Assembly (NCBI GenBank): GCA_002491195.1
Contig: DKVL01000004.1
Location: 1 to 10,697 of the forward strand
Origin: Lachnospiraceae bacterium UBA7179
Lineage (GTDB): Bacteria > Bacillota > Clostridia > Lachnospirales > Lachnospiraceae
Direction of reading: 5' to 3'
Length of the DNA stretch: 10,697 nucleotides
Positions 4,909-10,697 of the stretch are shown piece by piece. Positions within the stretch are counted from its first letter, which is position 1, and each line of letters opens with the position of its first letter. A program made the translations under genes and the position numbers. The notes below the pieces were generated by a model. The model was not told the DNA's origin. It made no database searches and worked only from the letters and a program-made list of their open reading frames with translations.

Positions 4909-7900
4909 ATGGATTTCAGATTGAAGAGAGGACAGCGGTGTGTGATACGGTTGGATGACCGGGAAACGGAGGCGGTAAAGATTGCGGCTGCCAACCTGGT
5001 GAAAGATTTAGAGTATACACTGAATATAGTAGCACAGATATCTTTCACAGAAAATGGATGCGATGAAAATGATTCCAACAAAGAAGGGGCTGCAGAGGTT
5101 CTGGTTGGTACATTTCATGTGTCAGGACAGTTTGATGAATTTACAGATGTTTCGGACTTGTTTTCAGACTTGTATGACGAGGCAGGCTGTCTGAGAAAGG
5201 AAGCATACCTGCACAGGATCATCGACGGCAGGCTGGTCATTGCAGGCAGCGACAGGCGCGGAACCATTTACGGCATTTATGATCTCTGTGAAACTCTGGG
5301 GGTGTCCCCGTGGCATTTCTGGGCAGATGTGCCGGTGCGCAAAAGGCAGGAGTTTGTGCTGCCAGGGGATTATGCAAAGGCGGATTACCCTTCAGTGGAG
5401 TACCGCGGTATTTTCATCAATGATGAGGAGGAACTGGAAGCATGGGTGCAGAAATATATGGGAGAACCGACAATCGGTGTGAAAACATATGAGAAGGTGT
5501 TTGAGCTGCTGCTGCGCCTGAAGGCAAACTATATCTGGCCGGCAATGCATGTCAATTCCTTCAACCTGACGCCGGAAAACGGCGCGCTGGCTGACCGCAT
5601 GGGCATTGTGGTCGGGACTTCCCACTGCGACATGCTGATGCGCTCCAACAACCGGGAGTGGAAGCCATGGATTCAGAAGAAGGGTTATACCGACGCGCTT
5701 TATGATTATTCCATCGAGGGACGAAACAGGGAGATCCTGCGGGAATACTGGAAAGAGAGCGTGGAGCAGAACCGGGATTTTGAGGTGTGTTACACGCTTG
5801 GAATGCGCGGCATTCACGATTCCGGGTTTGAGACGAAGGATCTGGAGGGAAAAACGGAGGAAGAAATCAGAAATGCCAAGATCGCGCTGCTGGAGAAGAT
5901 CATTGCGGACCAGCGCGAAATCCTGAAGGACACACTCGGGCATGAGACGATGATGACCTTTATTCCCTATAAGGAAGTGCTGGAGCTGTATGACAACGGA
6001 TTGAACGTGCCGGAGGACATGACGCTGGTGTGGGCAAATGACAACTATGGTTATATCCGCCGTTATCCGTCTGAGGAGGAAAAGAGGCGCAGCGGAGGCA
6101 ATGGCATTTACTACCATAATTCCTACTGGTCGCCGCCAAGTATGTCCTATGTGTTCCTGTGTTCCATTCCGCTGGCGCATACCAGAAATGAGCTGCAGAA
6201 GGCGTGGAATGAGGGAATCCGCAAATTGTGGGTGCTCAACAGCGGCGCCATGAAGCCGCTGGAGCAGGAGATTACTTTTTTCCTGAGACTGGCGTGGGAG
6301 ATCGGAAAACCGGGGGCACTGACGGAGGATGTGGAAGCCTTTACCGCGGATTGGATCGACAGTATGTTTACAGGAAAGATCGGGAAAGAAGTGTCAGCAC
6401 TGCTCAACGATTTCTCACAGCTCACCAACGTGCGCAAGGTCGAGAACATGGATTATGACGCCTTTTCACAGACGGCATACGGTGATGAGGCGGCGGTGCG
6501 CATTCATCGGTATGAGGAGCTGTTTTCGCGGGGAAATGCCCTGTATGAAAAACTTCCGGCAGAAGAAAAAGATGCTTTTTTCGAGCTGGTGCTGATGCGT
6601 ATTCATGCAGCGTATTTCACGAATCTGGCGTATTACTATGGGGACAGGAGCACACTGATGTACGGGCGCGGGAATATGCAGGCTGCTGCTTATTACACAG
6701 GGAAATCAATGGAAGCGGAGGACGCACGCAGACGGCTGCTGCACTATTATAACCATGTGATGTGCGGAGGAAAATGGAATGGTATCCTCAATCCGGAGGG
6801 ATTTCCGCCCCCGCGGGCAGCAATGATGCCAGTCTGCACGCCGCCGCTAAAAATAGAGGGAGAGCCTTCCATGCGTGTGGATGTCTGGAACGAAGAGAAG
6901 GAGCTCTGCTTTGTGACGCCCGGGGAGAAATGGGTTGAGATCGGCAACCAGGGAACCGGAGAATTTGCGGTGACGATACAGGCTCCGGAGTGGGTGTCAC
7001 TCTCTGAAAAACAGGCCGTCATTCGGGAAGAAAAGAGAATCCTTGTGCGCGTGTCTGATGTTTCAAAAGACCGTGAGGGGGAACTCTTGATAGAAAGTAT
7101 GTATGGCGTGCGGCGCGTCCCGATTCGGACAATGAGATCAGAATATGCAGGGAGTAGATGTGCGCTGGAAGAGGACGGACTGATCGTGCTGGAGTGTGAC
7201 GCCTTTGCGGATGCAGGTGCGGGAAAAGAAGAGGACGGACTAATCGTGCTGGAGTGTGATGCCTTTGCGAATGCAGGTGCGGGGAAAGAAAATGATAAGG
7301 ACAGTGATCCGGGGGTAGGAGATTTTAAGTTTGTCCGCAGGCTTGGACGTATGCGTGGAAATCTGGCAGAAGCACGTGTGCAGAGAGAAATTGACAGCCA
7401 ATATATAAAAGATGCGGCATCAGGGGCACAGCCCTTATGTTATGATTTTGCATCACAGGGCAGGGGCGAATTTCTGCTCGAAATTCACCGCTTTCCGTCG
7501 CTCAATTCTGTCGGAAGAATCCGGATTGGAATATCGCTGGATTCAGGACCAGTACAGATTGTAGAGTCCTTTTCAAACGATGAATGGCGCGGGGATTGGA
7601 AGAAGAATGTGCTCAACAACGTGGACCGTCTCTATCTGAAAATTACTGTTCCAGAGGCAGGAAAGCACCAGCTCTGTGTGTGGGCGATTGACAAATATTT
7701 TGCCTTTTCGCGCATGGTGATCTATACGAAACCCAGAAGGGAAAACAATCTGGCTGGCATCAGGGGAGCGCAGCCGCTGCCGGCCAGATGGGACTGGTCA
7801 GCGTGGTGTGATGCATTCTATGGAAAATACGAACTGCCGCCCAGACCAGTGTTTTACGCGGCTTCTGAAAATAACAGGGACACTCTCATCGTAACCTGTC

Positions 7901-8487
7901 AGGCGATGCAGGCGAAAAGTTATGGGAGAAAAGTAGAACCAGGCTGGTATCTGGAACGGGGAGAGCATATTTTTGAGGAAACTGATGGTTCGATTCGAAT
8001 TGATGCGGCGACAGCGCTGGCTCAAAGCGACTACGCATGGGTAAACTCTGGCAGAGATGATGGATTATGGCGTCATTGTGGCAGTGAATCGTTTGGGCGC
8101 AGCGGGCTTGCTATGTACATCAGGACGCCGGAGCGAGGCTGGACATCGGAAAATGCACCCGGTCTGAATTACCGTTTCCGATGCGGGGGCGGTGTATATA
8201 CATTGTGGATGCTGGCCAAATTCAATGTGCGGGAGGAAAGCTTTTATGCCGTCAGGATAGACGGGGAAAGCATACCACAGGAGGAACTGTACGGAAACGG
8301 CAGTTTGTGGCGTTATGAGGCGGAGCAGATTTACTGCTGGGTGCCGACAGCACAGGTACGGCTTGAAAAAGGAGAACACATCTTGCATATCTATGCGCTT
8401 GCATCGGGTATGCGCTATGACAGATTTTATCTGACAGGAGGAGAGGAAAAGCCGCCAGTGGACAGGGAATGGATCACAGAGTACTAG
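4909..8487 (+). CDS. GH115 xylan alpha-1,2-glucuronidase
   Basis: A 1192-aa enzyme that removes (4-O-methyl)glucuronic acid side chains from xylan or xylo-oligosaccharides. There is no signal peptide, so it should act in the cytoplasm on imported oligosaccharides. Residues about 1-155 are the N-terminal alpha/beta domain (GSDRRGTIYGIYDLCETLGV). The catalytic region follows with YRGIFINDEE (165-174), ELLLRLKANYIWPAMH (about 199-214), GTSHCDMLMRSN (236-247), YTLGMRG (295-301), LVWANDNYGYIRRYP (374-388) and RSGGNGIYYH (396-405). A helical part and C-terminal beta-sandwich domains complete it, matching the usual GH115 layout and length. Several catalytic-region motifs differ from the forms I remember (see findings). 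A 60-bp in-frame duplication affects residues 754-793. It heads an operon with a broken uxuA and an intact uxuB, and the AraC gene is divergent. The family is certain; the exact substrate is inferred. Confidence 0.93.
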   Translation: MDFRLKRGQRCVIRLDDRETEAVKIAAANLVKDLEYTLNIVAQISFTENGCDENDSNKEGAAEVLVGTFHVSGQFDEFTDVSDLFSDLYDEAGCLRKEAYLHRIIDGRLVIAGSDRRGTIYGIYDLCETLGVSPWHFWADVPVRKRQEFVLPGDYAKADYPSVEYRGIFINDEEELEAWVQKYMGEPTIGVKTYEKVFELLLRLKANYIWPAMHVNSFNLTPENGALADRMGIVVGTSHCDMLMRSNNREWKPWIQKKGYTDALYDYSIEGRNREILREYWKESVEQNRDFEVCYTLGMRGIHDSGFETKDLEGKTEEEIRNAKIALLEKIIADQREILKDTLGHETMMTFIPYKEVLELYDNGLNVPEDMTLVWANDNYGYIRRYPSEEEKRRSGGNGIYYHNSYWSPPSMSYVFLCSIPLAHTRNELQKAWNEGIRKLWVLNSGAMKPLEQEITFFLRLAWEIGKPGALTEDVEAFTADWIDSMFTGKIGKEVSALLNDFSQLTNVRKVENMDYDAFSQTAYGDEAAVRIHRYEELFSRGNALYEKLPAEEKDAFFELVLMRIHAAYFTNLAYYYGDRSTLMYGRGNMQAAAYYTGKSMEAEDARRRLLHYYNHVMCGGKWNGILNPEGFPPPRAAMMPVCTPPLKIEGEPSMRVDVWNEEKELCFVTPGEKWVEIGNQGTGEFAVTIQAPEWVSLSEKQAVIREEKRILVRVSDVSKDREGELLIESMYGVRRVPIRTMRSEYAGSRCALEEDGLIVLECDAFADAGAGKEEDGLIVLECDAFANAGAGKENDKDSDPGVGDFKFVRRLGRMRGNLAEARVQREIDSQYIKDAASGAQPLCYDFASQGRGEFLLEIHRFPSLNSVGRIRIGISLDSGPVQIVESFSNDEWRGDWKKNVLNNVDRLYLKITVPEAGKHQLCVWAIDKYFAFSRMVIYTKPRRENNLAGIRGAQPLPARWDWSAWCDAFYGKYELPPRPVFYAASENNRDTLIVTCQAMQAKSYGRKVEPGWYLERGEHIFEETDGSIRIDAATALAQSDYAWVNSGRDDGLWRHCGSESFGRSGLAMYIRTPERGWTSENAPGLNYRFRCGGGVYTLWMLAKFNVREESFYAVRIDGESIPQEELYGNGSLWRYEAEQIYCWVPTAQVRLEKGEHILHIYALASGMRYDRFYLTGGEEKPPVDREWITEY
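7168..7287 (+). repeat. Two-copy 60-bp in-frame tandem duplication
   Basis: Unit 1 (7168-7227) and unit 2 (7228-7287) agree at 56 of 60 bases. Three differences are silent and one changes D to N. Each unit encodes EEDGLIVLECDAFADAGAGK or its D/N variant, and the next codon (GAA) starts a third copy that fails at once. The unit sits between beta-sandwich domains, at the strand that opens the C-terminal domain. The reading frame is kept, so the enzyme is not broken. Confidence 0.95.
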
Positions 8488-8498
8488 GAGGAATTGTT

Positions 8499-8612
8499 AT
8501 GGAACGTATTGAGACAAAACTAATGGAAGGGTGGAAATTTGCATAGAATGAGCGTAGCTTTCACAGCCGCTTTGGTGTCGGCTGGTATCGGAAAGAGTTG
8601 ACACTTTTCGAA
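8499..8612 (+). pseudogene. GH2-like 5' head with in-frame stop
   Basis: An AGGAGG ribosome binding site (8486-8491) precedes an ATG at 8499 that runs only 15 codons (MERIETKLMEGWKFA) to a TAG at 8544. Read past that stop in the same frame, it continues with NERSFHSRFGVGWYRKELTLFE. LMEGWKFA and GVGWYRKE both look like pieces of the N-terminal sugar-binding domain of GH2 enzymes, which normally lie about 60-100 residues apart, so an internal deletion is likely too. The frame then runs straight into a uxuA tail. It is the decayed start of a gene that followed GH115. The GH2 match rests on short motifs only. Confidence 0.5.
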
Positions 8613-8927
8613 AAGCGGGAGAATGACCTGCCGGACATGATCCGTTCCTTAAATGGACGGATTCACTTTGCACATGTGCGCAATTTGAAATTTAACTCGC
8701 CGACTGATTTTGAGGAGGCGGCACATTTGTCCAGCGACGGTGATTTTGATATGTATGAAATTAGGAAAGCGCTTTATGACATTGGGTTTGACGGACCGGT
8801 CCGACCGGATCATGGACGCATGATCTGGGATGAGGTTGCTATGCCAGGATACGGGCTGTATGACCGTGCACTGGGGGCGGCATATCTGAATGGCTTGTGG
8901 GAAGCAATTGAAAAATCGTCGCGATAA
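8613..8927 (+). pseudogene. uxuA: Mannonate dehydratase 3' fragment
   Basis: About 105 residues matching the C-terminal third of UxuA (D-mannonate to 2-keto-3-deoxy-D-gluconate; full length about 350-390 aa). Motifs seen are ENDLPDMIR, GRIHFAHVRNLKF, DMYEIRKALYDIGFDGPVRPDHGRMIW and GYGLYDRALGAAYLNGLWEA. The RPDHGR active-site loop is kept, but the N-terminal two thirds of the barrel are missing. The frame is in phase with the GH2-like head before it, separated from its ATG by the TAG at 8544; a TTG at 8598 is the only start-like codon and has no proper ribosome binding site. The original uxuA probably stood beside uxuB and lost its 5' part by deletion. Function is very unlikely. Confidence 0.85.
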
Positions 8928-8977
8928 TGAAGGAATCTGAATGGGTGAAAGTAGTCAGGAAAAGGAGATAAAAAGCT

Positions 8978-10597
8978 ATGGAAATTGGTTTACAGGGGAT
9001 TTCGGATCAGGAACAATGGGAGAGAAAGGGATATTCTCTTCCAAAGTATGATATTGCACAGATGGTAAAGGCGACAAGAGAGAATCCGTTCTGGGTTCAT
9101 TTCGGGGCAGGGAACCTGTTCCGCGCGTTCCATGCAGTCATTACGCAGAATTTATTAAATGAGGGAAAGCTGGACAGGGGAATCCTTGTCGCGGAAGGGT
9201 TTGACTATGAAATCATCGAGAAAATGTACGCGCCGCATGACAATCTTGGGATAGCCGTAACCTTAAAGGCAGACGGGACAATCGACAAGAACGTGGTCGC
9301 AAGTGTCGCGGAAGCGCTGCCGCTGGATTCGGGAAATGACATGGCATTTGGACGCCTGAAAGGAATCTTTGCCAATGAATCGTTACAGATGGCGACTTTT
9401 ACGATTACGGAGAAAGGGTACAGCTTGGTGAATGGAAAGGGCGAATTGCTGTCGGATGTAGCAGCAGATTTCGCAGCAGGGCCGGAGAAACCGTCAAGCT
9501 ATATGGGAAAAGTAACGTCCTTATTGTATGCAAGGTACTGTGCAGGGGAGAAGCCGGTTGCGATGGTCAGCACGGACAACTGCTCCCACAACGGGGATAA
9601 ACTGTATGCGGCAGTCTCCGCGTTTGCGAAAGCGTGGGTGGAAAATAAGAAAGCAGATGCAGGATTTTTAGAGTATATCGAATCAAAAAAAGTCTCCTTT
9701 CCATGGAGCATGATTGACAAGATTACACCCAGACCGGACGCGTCTGTAGAGAAGATTCTGCAGAACGATGGATTGGAAGGTTTGGCGCCAGTCATAACGT
9801 TAAAGAATACCTATGTGGCACCTTTTGTCAATGCGGAGGAAACAGAATATCTGGTGATTGAAGACGATTTTCCAAATGGACGGCCAAAGCTTGAGGACGG
9901 CGGAATCCTGTTCACGGACCGTGATACAGTGGACAAAGTAGAGAAAATGAAGGTATGCACCTGCCTCAATCCACTGCATACCTGCCTTGCAATTTTTGGC
10001 TGTCTGCTCGGATATCAGAAGATTTCGGACGAGATGCAGGATGGGGAGCTTATAAAATTGGTGAAGACGGTTGGCTATAAAGAAGGATTACCCGTAGTAG
10101 TGAATCCGGGGATTTTAGATCCGAAAGCGTTTATCGACACAGTGCTGAAAGTGCGTGTGCCGAACCCGTTTATGCCAGATACGCCACAGAGAATCGCCAC
10201 AGACACGTCGCAGAAGCTGGCGATCCGGTTCGGGGAGACGATCAAAGCCTATCAGAAGAGCGACGGTCTGAATGTGGAGGATCTTAGGATGATACCGCTT
10301 GTCTTTGCAGGGTGGCTTAGGTATCTGATGGCAGTGAACGATCAGGGAGAAGCGTTTGAACTGAGCCCGGATCCCCTGCTTGGGACATTGTGTCCGCAGA
10401 TGAAAAAGATAAAGCTGGGTGATACGGATGTGGAGGAAGTCATAAAACCAATTATGGAGAATGCAGAAATATTCGGTGTGAATCTTTATGAGGCTGGACT
10501 GGCAGATAAAGTGTGCGGCTATTTCAGGGAAATGACTGCAGGACAAGGTGCAGTCCGCTCCACATTGGAAAAATATGTTTCAGCAAGGCATTCCTGA
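8978..10597 (+). CDS. uxuB: D-fructuronate reductase (mannonate oxidoreductase)
   Basis: A 539-aa member of the polyol-specific long-chain dehydrogenase (mannitol dehydrogenase) family. UxuB reduces D-fructuronate to D-mannonate with NADH in the cytoplasm. The Rossmann-type N-terminal motif HFGAGNLFRAF is at 41-51. The family signatures VSTDNCSHNG (about 197-206) and FPWSMIDKITPRP (241-253) follow, and the catalytic K..LN..H set appears as K325, N331 and H334 in KVCTCLNPLHT. The ATG at 8978 has AAAGGAGAT about 10 nt upstream, and a 50-bp gap separates it from the broken uxuA. The uronate role is chosen over mannitol or altronate dehydrogenase because of the GH115 and uxuA neighbours; UxaB-type tagaturonate reductase remains a weaker alternative. 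Length is normal to slightly long. Confidence 0.87.
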   Translation: MEIGLQGISDQEQWERKGYSLPKYDIAQMVKATRENPFWVHFGAGNLFRAFHAVITQNLLNEGKLDRGILVAEGFDYEIIEKMYAPHDNLGIAVTLKADGTIDKNVVASVAEALPLDSGNDMAFGRLKGIFANESLQMATFTITEKGYSLVNGKGELLSDVAADFAAGPEKPSSYMGKVTSLLYARYCAGEKPVAMVSTDNCSHNGDKLYAAVSAFAKAWVENKKADAGFLEYIESKKVSFPWSMIDKITPRPDASVEKILQNDGLEGLAPVITLKNTYVAPFVNAEETEYLVIEDDFPNGRPKLEDGGILFTDRDTVDKVEKMKVCTCLNPLHTCLAIFGCLLGYQKISDEMQDGELIKLVKTVGYKEGLPVVVNPGILDPKAFIDTVLKVRVPNPFMPDTPQRIATDTSQKLAIRFGETIKAYQKSDGLNVEDLRMIPLVFAGWLRYLMAVNDQGEAFELSPDPLLGTLCPQMKKIKLGDTDVEEVIKPIMENAEIFGVNLYEAGLADKVCGYFREMTAGQGAVRSTLEKYVSARHS

Positions 10598-10697
10598 TCT
10601 GAAAAATAAGGCTCTGGATCCCATGGAAGTAAGGAGAACGATTTGATTTGTCACGGAATATGTGAATGTGATGGCTTATAGGCATGATTATCAGGAA
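10598..10697. other. Downstream edge, no gene supported
   Basis: An AAGGAGA (10631-10637) resembles a ribosome binding site, but the start codons after it (TTG at 10643 and 10648) reach stops within a few codons. An ATG at 10671 stays open to the window end for 9 codons without a ribosome binding site. No terminator hairpin follows uxuB, so the operon may continue. Confidence 0.4.

Noticed and set aside
5392..6180. 262-codon open frame on the minus strand inside the GH115 gene
   Set aside because: It is antisense to conserved GH115 catalytic motifs and its product has no family features; a shadow of a GC-rich gene.
10115..10546. 143-codon antisense open frame in uxuB
   Set aside because: It lies fully opposite the conserved C-terminal domain of uxuB and has no recognisable motif.

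Overview
The window looks like a Gram-positive Firmicute of the Lachnospiraceae/Clostridia type. Genes carry strong AGGAGG-type ribosome binding sites. The ParA, GH2, GH115, UxuA and UxuB sequences all read like gut or rumen Clostridia, but species cannot be told from this window. Two kinds of DNA are joined: an AT-rich plasmid-type partition module on the left (about 1-2890) and a more GC-rich plant-glycan (glucuronoxylan) utilisation locus on the right (about 2893-10697).

Left part. A parA-parB operon reads leftwards (parA 1276-2133, parB 98-1276, stop and start overlapping as TAATG). It has a good promoter (TTGCCA-17-TATAAT, 2300-2272), and a 53-bp palindrome lies between that promoter and the parA ribosome binding site. 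Upstream is a roughly 750-bp AT-rich gene-free stretch. It carries two exact copies of a 14-bp palindrome (GTGAATTAATTCAC), the best candidates here for a centromere (parS-like) or operator.

Middle. At about 2893 the composition changes and a 5'-truncated glycoside hydrolase family 2 gene remnant begins (2893-3573). It is followed by about 320 bp of non-coding DNA dense in inverted repeats. Copies of a 32-bp sequence also found in the parA leader palindrome lie at 3700-3731 (inverted) and 3853-3884 (direct). This part looks like a scar of mobile-element activity or rearrangement between the partition module and the sugar locus.

Right part. An AraC-family regulator (3899-4720, minus) is divergent from a large GH115 xylan alpha-1,2-glucuronidase gene (4909-8487). 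Next come a chimeric pseudogene (a GH2-like 5' head joined to the last third of mannonate dehydratase uxuA, 8499-8927) and an intact uxuB-like fructuronate reductase (8978-10597). The logic is that GH115 frees (4-O-methyl)glucuronic acid from imported xylan oligosaccharides and UxuB takes the uronate branch onwards. UxuA would normally follow, but here it is broken, so a second uxuA would be needed elsewhere. The AraC protein is the likely local regulator.

The points most worth a second look are the paired palindromes upstream of parA, the repeat family with hairpin-rich DNA around 3574-3884, the GH2::uxuA fusion remnant, the divergent catalytic-region motifs of the GH115, and its recent in-frame 60-bp duplication. 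No clearly new multi-gene system is visible.
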